Assembly (NCBI GenBank): GCA_947165025.1 | Contig: CAMUYQ010000005.1 | Location: 1-64,000, forward strand | DNA length: 64,000 nucleotides | Reading direction: 5' to 3' | Source of the DNA: an uncultured Lachnospiraceae bacterium | Lineage (GTDB): Bacteria > Bacillota > Clostridia > Lachnospirales > Lachnospiraceae | Shown here: piece after piece, positions 38,695 through 48,215 of the stretch | Layout of the letters: the number at the start of each line of letters is the position of its first letter | Position numbering within the stretch: position 1 is the stretch's first letter | Made by a program: the position numbers and the translations under genes | The notes under the pieces: generated by a model | Database searches by the model: none | Told to the model about the DNA's origin: nothing | What the model saw: the letters and a program-made list of their open reading frames with translations, nothing else

Positions 38695-40183
38695 GGAAAA
38701 CAGGGACAGTGATAATTATCCCTTTCATATGCCGGGTCATAAGAGAAGGCTTGCGGATGATGAGCTTCTCGAAAAGATATATGGTATCGACATTACGGAG
38801 ATCCCCTGCTTTGATGATCTTCATGATCCGGACGGTATCATAAAGGAAGCCGAGCAAAGGGCGGCAAAATGCTACGGTGCCGATGAGACATATTTTCTCG
38901 TTAACGGATCGACAGGAGGTATACTTGCTGCGATATGCGGATCGGCCACAAAAGGTGACACGGTAATTTACGCATCAAACTGTCACCGGTCGGTCACTAA
39001 TGCGGTAATGCTCAGCGGTGCGGATGTGATCACGGTCGATCCGGACCGGGAGAGTCTGTTTGACATATTCGGAGGAGTAAGTGCGGCAGCGGTGTCCCGG
39101 GCGCTTGATAAGGCAACAGGTAAGCGAACCGCTGTAGTCATAACGAGCCCGACGTATGAGGGCATTACGAGTGATGTTGAAAAGATAGCCGGCATCTGTC
39201 GTGAAAGAGGAGCGGTACTTATTGTTGATGCCGCACATGGAGCTCATTTGGGCTTCTCGGACAGATTCCCGAAAAGCGCTGTAGGATCGGCGGATGTTGT
39301 TATCACAAGTGTACACAAGACACTACCGGCAATGACGCAGACGGCCCTCATACATATCAGCGAAAGTTGTCCGTCAAAGCAGCGGATCAGAAAAATGCTT
39401 TCAGTTTTTATGACGTCAAGTCCGTCGTATGTTCTGATGTCATCGATCGACAGTCTGAGTGAACTTCTTGAAACAAGGGGAAGAAAGCTTTTCGAAGAAT
39501 ACGAAAAAAGACTTGATGATCTTTACAAAACGGCCGAAGGGTTTTCATGCCTGAGCGTACTTAATAAAGACAAACTTACGGCAGAAGGATCGGCAGATCA
39601 TGACATGGGAAAGATCGTTGTCAGCGACATGACATCCACATTTACGGGAAAACAGCTGGCGGACATGCTTCTGAATGAGTACGGCCTGTGTCCTGAAATG
39701 GCATCGGGATCATACGTTCTTCTGATGACGGGGATCGCGGATACGAACGAAGGGTTTGAGCGTCTGAAGAATTCGCTTCTTGCGATCGACAAAGCGATCG
39801 CATCGGAGCAAATATTTCCGAAAACCCGGGGAGTGATCCGAAAACTGTGGGACGCTGCAGTAGGAAGACGGATCGCAAGATCTTTGAGCAGAATTCCGAT
39901 GGAAGAAGCGGATGAAGGATCCGGAATAAGTTGTTTTGAAAATAATATTTTGGAAACACTTTTTACGGATGATATCGAGTATATCCCGGTTGAGCTGTCC
40001 GAAGGAAGGATCGCGGCAAACACGGTACTCATTTATCCGCCGGGAATACCTGTGACGGTTCCCGGAAGAGTGATCGACGGATCCTCAGTGGACAGCCTGT
40101 TGAATGCCTTAAAATACGACCTGAAAGTATCGGGTCTTTGTGAAGGAAAGATTGCGGTTATATGGGAAAGATCTTCTATCTGA
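38672..40183 (+). CDS. Orn/Lys/Arg decarboxylase family protein (YaaO-like)
   Basis: A 503-residue PLP enzyme of the aminotransferase-fold Orn/Lys/Arg decarboxylase family. The N-terminus contains FHMPGHKR, followed by DLHDPDG and NGSTGG. The PLP lysine is in SVHKTLPAMTQ near residue 228, and VDAAHGAHLG supplies the cofactor Asp and His. The ATG at 38672 is chosen because residues before it are not family-like. In Bacillus the homologue yaaO begins the same tmk-yaaR-holB cluster. Which amino acid it decarboxylates cannot be read from sequence. Confidence 0.87.
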   Translation: MLLINSLKENRDSDNYPFHMPGHKRRLADDELLEKIYGIDITEIPCFDDLHDPDGIIKEAEQRAAKCYGADETYFLVNGSTGGILAAICGSATKGDTVIYASNCHRSVTNAVMLSGADVITVDPDRESLFDIFGGVSAAAVSRALDKATGKRTAVVITSPTYEGITSDVEKIAGICRERGAVLIVDAAHGAHLGFSDRFPKSAVGSADVVITSVHKTLPAMTQTALIHISESCPSKQRIRKMLSVFMTSSPSYVLMSSIDSLSELLETRGRKLFEEYEKRLDDLYKTAEGFSCLSVLNKDKLTAEGSADHDMGKIVVSDMTSTFTGKQLADMLLNEYGLCPEMASGSYVLLMTGIADTNEGFERLKNSLLAIDKAIASEQIFPKTRGVIRKLWDAAVGRRIARSLSRIPMEEADEGSGISCFENNILETLFTDDIEYIPVELSEGRIAANTVLIYPPGIPVTVPGRVIDGSSVDSLLNALKYDLKVSGLCEGKIAVIWERSSI

Positions 40184-40758
40184 TAGGAAAAAGCTGTGCG
40201 GGTAAGGACAGCCTGTACAACATAATAAAGAATGACAAAGAGCTCGGGCTCATCCCGGTTATACGTTATACGACGAGACCGATAAGGGACGGAGAGACCG
40301 ACGGGGTCAGTTATCATTTCGTTGATGTTGACGGATACGGATCATACAGGGATTCGGGAAAGATCATCGAGGAGCAGGTATATCATACTGTTCACGGTGA
40401 CTGGATATACTTTACCGCCGATGACGGAGCGATAGATATCGAGAATAATAATTATCTTGCGATAGGTGTGCTGGAGTCGTTTTCCGGAACGAGAGATTAT
40501 TACGGAAAAGACAGGGTGCTGCCTCTTTACATCGAACTTGACGATGGGGAGAGACTGCAGCGGGCTCTTAATCGTGAGCGGCTTCCCGAGAACGGAAAAT
40601 ATGCCGAGATGTGCCGCAGGTTTCTTGCCGACGCAAATGATTTTCGCGAAGAGCGGATAAAGGAACTGGGCATCCGGGATGAAGAACGGTTTGAAAATGA
40701 CAATCTCGAGGACTGCGCCAAGAGGATCAGGGAATGGATATTAAAGTCAATCAGGTAA
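40162..40758 (+). CDS. Guanylate-kinase-like P-loop nucleotide kinase
   Basis: A 198-residue protein of the guanylate kinase fold. The P-loop is GKSCAGKDS, with Asp in place of the usual Ser/Thr after GK. The GMP-binding region contains [19 protein letters not shown], the strong family mark, and the lid region has [11 protein letters not shown]. It takes the position that thymidylate kinase (tmk) has in Bacillus. It overlaps the decarboxylase by 22 bases and yaaR by 25. Substrate may be GMP or another nucleotide. Confidence 0.78.
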   Translation: MGKIFYLIGKSCAGKDSLYNIIKNDKELGLIPVIRYTTRPIRDGETDGVSYHFVDVDGYGSYRDSGKIIEEQVYHTVHGDWIYFTADDGAIDIENNNYLAIGVLESFSGTRDYYGKDRVLPLYIELDDGERLQRALNRERLPENGKYAEMCRRFLADANDFREERIKELGIRDEERFENDNLEDCAKRIREWILKSIR

Positions 40759-41177
40759 CGCCTGCGACACAACTGACGGATACTAATCAGGTGAATGCAC
40801 CGACCGATGACGCATTCCGCTTTACCCTCATGAGCGCCATTGAGGAGGAGGGGCTGCAGGAGCGGCTCAGCCTGATGTACGAAGACATCACGATGCAGGG
40901 GAACAAAATCACCAAGCACATGGATGTCAAAGACATGAAGAGATACCGTGCGCTCATCAAGGAATTCATGAATGAGATCGTTAACCGCTCGCATAAGTTT
41001 TCGCGTGAGAATTTCCTGGACCGTAAAGGAAGGCACAGGGTGTACGGGATCATACGTCGCGTGGATGAGACTTTGGATGAACTTGCGCAGGAGCTCATGA
41101 AAGATGAGAAGGATCATCTTGCGATACTTGCCAAGGTCGGCGAGATCCGCGGGCTGTTGCTTGATATACTCACGTGA
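40734..41177 (+). CDS. yaaR: YaaR family protein (DUF327)
   Basis: A 147-residue small helical protein. The core [20 protein letters not shown] followed by [13 protein letters not shown] is the family hallmark, and the C-terminal ~40 residues form an amphipathic helix pair. YaaR genes precede holB in most Firmicutes, as here. Function is unknown. An AGAGGAT site lies before its start, inside the kinase gene. Confidence 0.9.
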   Translation: MDIKVNQVTPATQLTDTNQVNAPTDDAFRFTLMSAIEEEGLQERLSLMYEDITMQGNKITKHMDVKDMKRYRALIKEFMNEIVNRSHKFSRENFLDRKGRHRVYGIIRRVDETLDELAQELMKDEKDHLAILAKVGEIRGLLLDILT

Positions 41178-41181
41178 CACC

Positions 41182-41317
41182 GACGACTGCCATGAGCAAT
41201 TCCTTCCAAAACGCGTTTGCACTCTTTTCCGCACGTCACGTTACTAGACTCGTGAAATACCTCGTCAAGTAACAACGTGCTCCAGAGGTTTTGGAAGGAA
41301 CAGCTCATACAGTCGTC
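41182..41317. repeat. Long intergenic hairpin, family H, copy D
   Basis: A 136-base imperfect inverted repeat. Outer arms start GACGACTG and include TTCCTTCCAAAAC paired with its complement. The inner stem GTTACTAGAC/GTCAAGTAAC again has an A-A mismatch; the loop is TCGTGAAATACCTC. It is the most divergent copy and opposite in orientation, relative to transcription, to copies A, B and C. It directly precedes copy B. Confidence 0.82.
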
Positions 41318-41330
41318 TTTGACAGGATAT

Positions 41331-41465
41331 GTTCGCGCTGTATATATGTTCCGAAAAAACCTTGTGAGGTCGCCTGCGCTTGGCGAGGTTTTTTCGAGCC
41401 TAGCGTCAGCTGCGGCCGAACAGGAGCGAGAGCGCGTTTTTGAGGAATGTATATACAGCGCGAAC
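41331..41465. repeat. Long intergenic hairpin, family H, copy B
   Basis: A 135-base imperfect inverted repeat. The outer arms GTTCGCGCTGTATATA are perfectly complementary and unlike those of copy A. The central ~70 bases closely match copy A, with the same stem CGCTAGGC/GCCAAGCG and loop on the minus strand. A 40-codon frame starts MFRKNLVRSPALGEVF. Together with copy D it fills the yaaR-holB gap. Confidence 0.85.
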
Positions 41466-41495
41466 ACATAAATATATAGCCATAGAGAGTATGAC

Positions 41496-42494
41496 ATGAC
41501 ATACACATTCGATGACATCATCGGACAAGAGCATATTAAGGAACACCTCAGGGTCTCCCTGACGTCGGGCAAGATCAGCCAGGCTTATCTCATCACGGGA
41601 GAGAGCATGCAGGGCAAGGAGTTCATCGCAAGGATATTTGCGAACGCACTCGTGTGCGAAGATCCCGTCGGCGGTGTTGATCCGTGCGGTAAATGCAAGG
41701 CATGCATTCAGGCCGCATCGCGCAATCATCCCGACATCATCACGGTCACTCACGACAAGCCAAACACGGTCTCGGTAGATGATGTCAGAACGCAGATCGT
41801 TTCCGATGCACAGATCAAACCTTATCAGAGCAGGTGGAAGATCTACATCATGAACGAGGCGGAGAAGATGACACCCCAGGCGCAGAACGCTCTTCTGAAA
41901 ACTCTTGAAGAGCCGCCGGAATATGTCGTGATACTTCTCCTGTCGACTTCTAAGTCCGCGATGCTCTCAACGGTCATATCAAGATGTGTGCAGCTTGACA
42001 TGAGACCGGTCGAAGACAGAGTGGTCAAAAAGTATCTGATGACAGAGGTCAAGGTACCCGATTACAGGGCCGATATCTGTACCGCTTTTGCAAGAGGCAA
42101 TATCGGTAAGGCGAGAAGCCTTGCTGTAAGTGAGGATTTTGAAAGCATCAAGGAAGATGCGATCAGGGTCGTTAAGCATATAAGGAGCATGGATACGTCG
42201 GACCTGATAAATACGTTGAAGAAACTTACGGATTATAAAGTCACGTTCAACGATCTTCTCGACATAATGATGATATGGTACAGGGACGTGCTGCTCTACA
42301 AGGCGACGATGGATGAAGAGGCGATCGTGTTCAGGGAAGAGAAAGAGAGCATCATAAAGGAAGCCGGAAGCGATTCCTACGAAGGGATCGAAAAGATACT
42401 TAAGATCATCGAAAAGACAAAACAGCGGATCAAAGCAAATGTGAATTTTGAGCTGGCAATGGAATTAATGCTGCTTACCATAAAGGAGAACTAA
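41496..42494 (+). CDS. holB: DNA polymerase III delta' subunit
   Basis: A 332-residue clamp-loader subunit. The N-terminal AAA+ domain has GESMQGKEF in the Walker A position and a zinc-type cluster CGKCKACIQAASRNHPD. The SRC motif is in VISRCVQLD near residue 168, and KTLEEPPEY matches the family. The C-terminal collar domain ends the protein. It lies in the yaaR-holB-ricT order typical of Firmicutes, behind two long hairpins. Confidence 0.93.
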   Translation: MTYTFDDIIGQEHIKEHLRVSLTSGKISQAYLITGESMQGKEFIARIFANALVCEDPVGGVDPCGKCKACIQAASRNHPDIITVTHDKPNTVSVDDVRTQIVSDAQIKPYQSRWKIYIMNEAEKMTPQAQNALLKTLEEPPEYVVILLLSTSKSAMLSTVISRCVQLDMRPVEDRVVKKYLMTEVKVPDYRADICTAFARGNIGKARSLAVSEDFESIKEDAIRVVKHIRSMDTSDLINTLKKLTDYKVTFNDLLDIMMIWYRDVLLYKATMDEEAIVFREEKESIIKEAGSDSYEGIEKILKIIEKTKQRIKANVNFELAMELMLLTIKEN

Positions 42495-42497
42495 AAA

Positions 42498-43493
42498 ATG
42501 ACAAAAGTAATAGGTGTCAGATTCAGAACGGCCGGAAAGATTTATTATTTCGGACCGAAAGATATCGAGTTCAAACGCGCCGATCACGTGATCGTGGAAA
42601 CGGCAAGAGGTGTTGAATACGGGACTGTAGTACTTCCAAACATGGAAGTTGACGACAAAAAGATCACCCAGCCTCTTAAGAACGTTATCCGCAAAGCAAC
42701 GGCCGATGATGACGAACGAGAGAAGAGGAACCGCGAAAAAGAGAAGGATGCATACAAGGTCTGTCAGGAGAAGATATTAAAGCACGGCCTTGAGATGAAG
42801 CTCATCAACGCGGAATATACTTTTGACAATAACAAGGTACTGTTCTATTTCACAGCCGACGGGAGGGTTGATTTTCGAGAACTCGTTAAGGACCTGGCCG
42901 GAGTGTTCAGGACACGTATCGAATTACGACAGGTCGGAGTGCGTGATGAGACGAAGATACTCGGCGGAATGGGGATATGCGGCCGCCCGCTTTGCTGTCA
43001 CACATATCTTGCGGACTTTGCTCCTGTTTCGATCAAGATGGCAAAGGAACAGAGCCTGTCCCTCAATCCGACCAAGATCTCGGGAATATGCGGCCGACTG
43101 ATGTGCTGTCTTCAGAACGAAGCCGAGGTATATGAGGAGCTCAACAGAAAGCTTCCGAGAGTCGGCGATACGGTAACGACACCCGACGGACTGAAGGGCG
43201 AGGTCAGGGAAACGAACGTGCTCAAACAGCTCGTTAAAGTTGTCGTTGAGATCGATGACGAAAAAGAACTTCGCGAGTACGCCGTCGGAGACATCAAGTT
43301 CAAGCCACGTCACAAGAAAGAACAGAATGACGAAGGCAAGGGAAAACAGGGCAAAAAAGGAAAGAACAAAGATAAGGATAAAGACGGCAACAGTAACCAG
43401 AAGTCTCATGAAGAGATAGAAGAGGAACTTGAGCTCGAAGAGCTTGAGCGACTGGAAAAGAAAGATGGTAAATCCAAACTGGACGACGATTGA
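42498..43493 (+). CDS. ricT: PSP1-domain protein RicT (YaaT)
   Basis: A 331-residue PSP1-family protein. In Bacillus RicT joins RicA and RicF in an iron-sulfur complex that stimulates RNase Y and affects development. The cysteine motifs CGRPLCC and CGRLMCC (near residues 160 and 198) are the cluster-binding signature. The last ~70 residues are a Lys/Glu-rich, probably disordered tail. It starts three bases after holB and overlaps the next gene. Confidence 0.92.
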   Translation: MTKVIGVRFRTAGKIYYFGPKDIEFKRADHVIVETARGVEYGTVVLPNMEVDDKKITQPLKNVIRKATADDDEREKRNREKEKDAYKVCQEKILKHGLEMKLINAEYTFDNNKVLFYFTADGRVDFRELVKDLAGVFRTRIELRQVGVRDETKILGGMGICGRPLCCHTYLADFAPVSIKMAKEQSLSLNPTKISGICGRLMCCLQNEAEVYEELNRKLPRVGDTVTTPDGLKGEVRETNVLKQLVKVVVEIDDEKELREYAVGDIKFKPRHKKEQNDEGKGKQGKKGKNKDKDKDGNSNQKSHEEIEEELELEELERLEKKDGKSKLDDD

Positions 43494-44220
43494 ACTGAAT
43501 GAAGGAGAGCGTGTGGATGATCTGGAGCGGTGCGGATTTAAGATCATCCAGAACACGGAAAAGTTCTGCTTCGGAATGGATGCCGTGCTCCTGTCCGGAT
43601 ATGCATATGCAAAGAGAGGGGATAAGATACTCGATCTTTGCAGCGGAAACGGGATCATACCGATACTTCTGGCTGCCAAGACACAGGCTGAGCGAATAGT
43701 CGGAATAGAGATACAGAAGGATATTGCAGATCTTGCCAAACGGAGTGTTGCGGCAAACGATATCGGCGACCGGGTCCAGATAATATGCGGCGATATCAGG
43801 GAAGCGGAGGATGTGCTCCAGCCCGGGAAGTTTGATGTCGTGACATGCAATCCTCCTTATATGATCGAAAATCATGGGATAAAGAATCCGGATTCCCCGA
43901 AAGCGATTGCAAGGCACGAGATACTGTGCAAATTCGACGATGTCGCGAGGATAACAGCAAAGATGTTAAAGCCGGGCGGAAGGATGTTTCTGATACACAG
44001 GCCGTTCAGGCTGACGGAGATATTTGAAACACTAACAAAATACAAACTTGAGCCGAAAAGGATGAAGATGGTCCATCCGTATATCGACAGGGAACCGAAC
44101 ATGGTCCTTATCGAAGCGGGGCTCGGAGGGAGACGCCGTCTTACGGTGGAGAGGCCGCTCATAGTTTATGAATCACCGAACTGTTACACAAAAGAGATAT
44201 ACGATATTTACGGTTACTGA
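43465..44220 (+). CDS. tRNA1(Val) adenine-37 N6-methyltransferase-like (TrmN6/YabB)
   Basis: A 251-residue SAM-dependent N6-adenine methyltransferase. Motif I is DLCSGNGIIPILLA near residue 50 and the catalytic motif is NPPYM near 130. The start region LNEGERVDDL is typical of YabB. The ATG at 43465 lies inside ricT, so the genes overlap by 29 bases. Its place between ricT and rsmI matches Bacillus yabB. The exact tRNA substrate in Firmicutes is inferred from E. coli. Confidence 0.88.
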   Translation: MVNPNWTTIELNEGERVDDLERCGFKIIQNTEKFCFGMDAVLLSGYAYAKRGDKILDLCSGNGIIPILLAAKTQAERIVGIEIQKDIADLAKRSVAANDIGDRVQIICGDIREAEDVLQPGKFDVVTCNPPYMIENHGIKNPDSPKAIARHEILCKFDDVARITAKMLKPGGRMFLIHRPFRLTEIFETLTKYKLEPKRMKMVHPYIDREPNMVLIEAGLGGRRRLTVERPLIVYESPNCYTKEIYDIYGY

Positions 44221-44222
44221 AC

Positions 44223-45092
44223 ATGAATAATACGACCGGACCGGGTACGCTTTACCTGTGTGCGACGCCGATAGGAAACCTTTCGGATATAACCGAAAGA
44301 GTCATTGAAACACTCGGAAGTGTTGATATCATCGCGGCGGAGGATACAAGAAACAGCATAAAGCTTCTGAACCATTTTGAAATAAAGGTACCCTTAACCA
44401 GTTATCACGAATATAATAAGTACGATAAAGCGAACGAGCTTATCGAAAAGATGCAGAACGGTAAAAGCGTTGCGCTCATTACCGATGCAGGTACACCCGC
44501 GATCTCGGATCCGGGAGAGGTGCTTGTTGATATGTGTCATGAGGCCGGCATAAGAGTGACATCGCTTCCGGGACCGTGTGCGCTTATAACAGCGCTTACA
44601 ATGTCGGGACTGAGCACAAGAAGGTTTATCTTTGAAGGATTTCTTCCTTCCGACAAAAGAGAGAGACGCCGCCTTCTTGAAGAGCTGAAAGATGAAACGC
44701 GTACAGTGATCATCTACGAGGCACCGCATCATTTAAAGAGCACGCTCTCAGAGCTGTACGATCATATCGGAGACAGAAAGATCGCTCTGTGCCGTGAGCT
44801 TACCAAGAAGTTTGAAGAGACGATCCGAATGTGCCTTTCGGAGGCAGAAGAGTATTACAGCGAGCGTGAGCCGAAAGGTGAATATGTTGTTGTCATCGAA
44901 GGAAAGCCGCAAAGTCTCATAGATGAAGAGAAGGCAAACGACTGGAAAAACACTGACATCAACGAACACATGGCAATATACGAATCCCGCGGGATGGACC
45001 GTAAGGAAGCAATGAAAATGGTCGCATCCGACAGGGGGGTATCGAAGAGAGACATATACAGACAGCTGCTTGATGATGCAGCGCAACAATAA
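44223..45092 (+). CDS. rsmI: 16S rRNA cytidine-1402 2'-O-methyltransferase RsmI
   Basis: A 289-residue tetrapyrrole-methylase-fold enzyme that 2'-O-methylates C1402 in 16S rRNA. The motifs LYLCATPIGNLSDIT, AAEDTRN, ITDAGTPAISDPGE and LPGPCALITAL are all seen in order. Length is normal. It sits two bases after the trmN6-like gene and before metG, as in Bacillus yabC. Confidence 0.96.
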   Translation: MNNTTGPGTLYLCATPIGNLSDITERVIETLGSVDIIAAEDTRNSIKLLNHFEIKVPLTSYHEYNKYDKANELIEKMQNGKSVALITDAGTPAISDPGEVLVDMCHEAGIRVTSLPGPCALITALTMSGLSTRRFIFEGFLPSDKRERRRLLEELKDETRTVIIYEAPHHLKSTLSELYDHIGDRKIALCRELTKKFEETIRMCLSEAEEYYSEREPKGEYVVVIEGKPQSLIDEEKANDWKNTDINEHMAIYESRGMDRKEAMKMVASDRGVSKRDIYRQLLDDAAQQ

Positions 45093-45108
45093 AAAGGAGC
45101 AATACAAA

Positions 45109-47088
45109 ATGGACAAAGGAAAATACTACATAACCACCGCGATAGCGTACACATCGGGTAAGCCGCATATCGGCAACAGTTATGAGATAGTCATGGCCGA
45201 TGCCATCGCAAGGTTCAAAAAGCTGGAAGGTTATGATGTGTGGTTTCAGACGGGAACCGATGAACACGGACAGAAGATCGAGGCAAAAGCACAGGCAAAG
45301 GATATGTCGCCGAAGGAATTTGTTGACGGTGTTGCGGGCCAGATAAAGGATATATGCAAAGGCCTTAACATCAAATATGACCGTTTCATCAGGACGACCG
45401 ACAAAGATCACGAGGCATGCGTTCAGAAGATATTCCGCAAGATGTACGACAAAGGGGATATCTACAAAGGTTCCTATGAGGGAATGTACTGTACACCGTG
45501 TGAATCGTTCTGGACGGAGAGCCAGCTCGTGGACGGAAAATGCCCGGACTGCGGACGTGAAGTTGCACCTGCAAAGGAAGAGGCATACTTTTTCAAGATG
45601 AGCAAGTACGCTGACAGACTGATAGAGTATATCAATACACATCCGGAATTCATCCAGCCGGTATCCCGTAAGAATGAGATGATGAACAACTTCCTTCTCC
45701 CGGGACTTCAGGATCTGTGTGTGTCACGTACGTCATTCAAGTGGGGTATCCCGGTTGATTTTGATGACAAGCATGTCGTGTATGTATGGCTTGACGCGCT
45801 GACAAACTATATCACGGGAATAGGATACGATGCGGACGGAAAATCATCGGATCAGTTCAATAAACTCTGGCCGGCCGATCTTCATCTTATAGGTAAGGAC
45901 ATAATCAGGTTCCATACCATATACTGGCCCATATTCCTGATGAGCCTGGATATTCCGATCCCCAAGCAGGTATTCGGACACCCTTGGCTTCTGCAGGGCG
46001 GCGAGAAGATGAGTAAATCCCGCGGAAACGTTATATATGCCGACGACCTTATCAGACTGTTCGGTGTTGATGCGGTCAGATATTATGTGCTTCATGAGAT
46101 GCCGTATGATAATGACGGAACGATAACATGGGAGCTGATGACGGAGAGGTTCAATTCCGATCTTGCAAACGTTCTCGGAAACCTCGTCAACAGAACGATC
46201 GCTATGAGCAACAAATACTTTGACGGATTCGTTTCAAGCACCGGAAAGACGGAAGCTGTCGATGATGATCTTAAGAGTGTATGCACATCAGCGGCTTCAA
46301 AGGTTAAGGAAAAAATGGACAGCATGCATATGTCCGATGCATTGACGGAAGTGTTCAATGTGTTCAGACGATGCAACAAATACATTGATGAAACTGAGCC
46401 GTGGGTGCTTGCCAAAAATGAAGCGGACCGCGACAGACTTTCGGAGGTTATGTACAATCTTGTCGAAGGTATCTGTATCGGTGCGAACCTGTTAAAGCCG
46501 TTCATGCCGGATACGGCAGACCGCATCCTCATGATGCTGTACGGAACCGAAAGGGATTTTGAATTCCTGTCTGAATTCGGAATTTACAGGAGCGGCACAA
46601 AGGTGACCGACAAGCCGGAAGTCCTGTTTGCAAGGCTCAATCTTGACGACATTCTTGCTGAGGTTGAGAAGATCAGACAGCAGCAGGTTGAAGAATACGA
46701 AAAGGAGAACGGGCCGGCTGAGGATAAGGGCGAAACGGAAGGGATCCATGTTGAGCCGAAGGAAGAGATCGAATACGATGATTTTGCAAAGATGCAGTTT
46801 GTCGTCGGAGAGATAATCGCATGTGAGGAAGTGCCCAAATCCAAAAAGCTTCTGTGCTCCAAAGTAAAGGTCGGAGACACGGTAAAGCAGATAGTATCGG
46901 GGATCAAGGCATACTATACACCGGAGGAAATGGTCGGAAAGAAGGTCATGGTGCTGCTCAACTTAAAGACAGCAAAGCTTGCGGGAGTGGAATCGGAAGG
47001 AATGCTCCTGTGTGCGGAAGATCCGGAAGGCAATCTGGCACTGATGACACCCGAGAAAGACATGGAATCCGGTTCGGAGATCTGTTAA
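45109..47088 (+). CDS. metG: Methionyl-tRNA synthetase
   Basis: A 659-residue class I synthetase charging tRNA-Met. The HIGH motif is PHIGNSYE near residue 18 and KMSKS is in KMSKSRGN near 300. The knuckle has CTPCE and CPDCG, a full four-cysteine zinc site. A C-terminal tRNA-binding OB-fold (~555-659) follows a charged linker. The ATG at 45109 has AAGGAG nine bases upstream; the open frame before it is not family-like. No T-box leader is visible, fitting its internal operon position. Confidence 0.97.
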   Translation: MDKGKYYITTAIAYTSGKPHIGNSYEIVMADAIARFKKLEGYDVWFQTGTDEHGQKIEAKAQAKDMSPKEFVDGVAGQIKDICKGLNIKYDRFIRTTDKDHEACVQKIFRKMYDKGDIYKGSYEGMYCTPCESFWTESQLVDGKCPDCGREVAPAKEEAYFFKMSKYADRLIEYINTHPEFIQPVSRKNEMMNNFLLPGLQDLCVSRTSFKWGIPVDFDDKHVVYVWLDALTNYITGIGYDADGKSSDQFNKLWPADLHLIGKDIIRFHTIYWPIFLMSLDIPIPKQVFGHPWLLQGGEKMSKSRGNVIYADDLIRLFGVDAVRYYVLHEMPYDNDGTITWELMTERFNSDLANVLGNLVNRTIAMSNKYFDGFVSSTGKTEAVDDDLKSVCTSAASKVKEKMDSMHMSDALTEVFNVFRRCNKYIDETEPWVLAKNEADRDRLSEVMYNLVEGICIGANLLKPFMPDTADRILMMLYGTERDFEFLSEFGIYRSGTKVTDKPEVLFARLNLDDILAEVEKIRQQQVEEYEKENGPAEDKGETEGIHVEPKEEIEYDDFAKMQFVVGEIIACEEVPKSKKLLCSKVKVGDTVKQIVSGIKAYYTPEEMVGKKVMVLLNLKTAKLAGVESEGMLLCAEDPEGNLALMTPEKDMESGSEIC

Positions 47089-47111
47089 CTGCAGTAAGGA
47101 GGGAAATATAA

Positions 47112-48215
47112 ATGAAAAAGACAGTAAGTATTATCACGGCATTGACACTGATGTTTTCAATGACTGTAAATGCGTGGGCAACGCAGGTCATTACATTTGA
47201 TGATTCGGGAAACGGAACTGTTGTTACGGCAACACCGACTCCCACACCGACGGCAACACCTACACCAACGGAAAAACCGAAGGACGAGGGAGGATTTTCA
47301 TCGATCCTTGATTCGATATTCGGAAGCGATGATTCGGAGAAAAAAACGGAGAACGCTTCGAACAAAAAAGGATTCCTGGCACTTGGGGCAGACCTTACGC
47401 CGGAACAGAAGGCAACGGTTCTTGCCACAATGGGGATATCGGCAGACCAGCTCGGCGATTACGAGATCGTAACAACAACGAACAAGGAAGAGCATGATGC
47501 GCTTGACAAGTATATCGAGCCTTCGCTTATCGGAACAAAATCGCTTTCCTCAGTCCTTGTTAAACCGGCTGAAGCCGGACACGGGGTCGTTGTAACGACG
47601 AACAACATCAACTACTGTACGACGAACATGTACAGAAATGCGCTTATCACAGCAGGGGTTACCGATGCCGATATCATGGTCGCAGCTCCCACACCGATAT
47701 CCGGAACGGCTGCTCTTATCGGAGCGCTGAAGGCATATGAGAAGATGAGCGGGGAAGAGGTCAGCAGCAAGGCTCTTGATACTTCGCTTAATGAGCTCGT
47801 TACAACAGGACAGCTTAAAGAGGCAGTCGGAGATGATAAGGAAGCAGAAGAGCTTATAGCTTATATCAAGACGGTCATCGCTACAAATGACCTTAATACA
47901 AAAGAAGAGATCGAAGCTGCCATCCGAAAGGGAATGAAGGATCTTAACGTAACTCTCTCCGAGCAGGAGATCAGCCAGATCGTTGACCTTATGCTCAAGG
48001 TAAAAGCAATGGGTATCGATTATTCGGTACTTGCCGAGCAGGCCGATGACATATATGCAAAGTACAAGGATGATATCAAAGCGGGTACTTTTGACATCAA
48101 CAAGGTTGATATAAAGGATCTCGGACTTACCGAGATCGTCGGAAACGCGATCAAAAATACGGCCAAGAGCATAGGAAAAGGGATCGCCGATTTCTTCACC
48201 GGACTGTTCAAGTAA
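47112..48215 (+). CDS. Secreted DUF1002 protein
   Basis: A 367-residue exported protein. A signal peptide ends near NAWA (residue ~23). A Thr-Pro linker at ~40-57 (TPTPTPTATPTPTEKP) links to a DUF1002 domain covering most of ~85-340, which includes the APTPISGTAALIGALKAYEK block and alternating helices. DUF1002 proteins are frequent in Lachnospiraceae, with no known role. A GGAGG site and metG lie just upstream, so it may be in the metG operon. Confidence 0.85.
   Translation: MKKTVSIITALTLMFSMTVNAWATQVITFDDSGNGTVVTATPTPTPTATPTPTEKPKDEGGFSSILDSIFGSDDSEKKTENASNKKGFLALGADLTPEQKATVLATMGISADQLGDYEIVTTTNKEEHDALDKYIEPSLIGTKSLSSVLVKPAEAGHGVVVTTNNINYCTTNMYRNALITAGVTDADIMVAAPTPISGTAALIGALKAYEKMSGEEVSSKALDTSLNELVTTGQLKEAVGDDKEAEELIAYIKTVIATNDLNTKEEIEAAIRKGMKDLNVTLSEQEISQIVDLMLKVKAMGIDYSVLAEQADDIYAKYKDDIKAGTFDINKVDIKDLGLTEIVGNAIKNTAKSIGKGIADFFTGLFK

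Noticed and set aside
33544-41465. Family H hairpins as insertion sequences or MITEs
   Set aside because: They have no shared terminal inverted repeats and no direct target duplications; only the central part is common, and outer arms differ at each site.
42924-43850. Minus-strand open frame of 308 codons
   Set aside because: It spans ricT and the methyltransferase gene in antisense and has no start signals or known motifs.
45060-45109. T-box leader for metG
   Set aside because: The gap after rsmI is only 16 bases and has no T-box sequence or terminator; metG is an internal operon gene.
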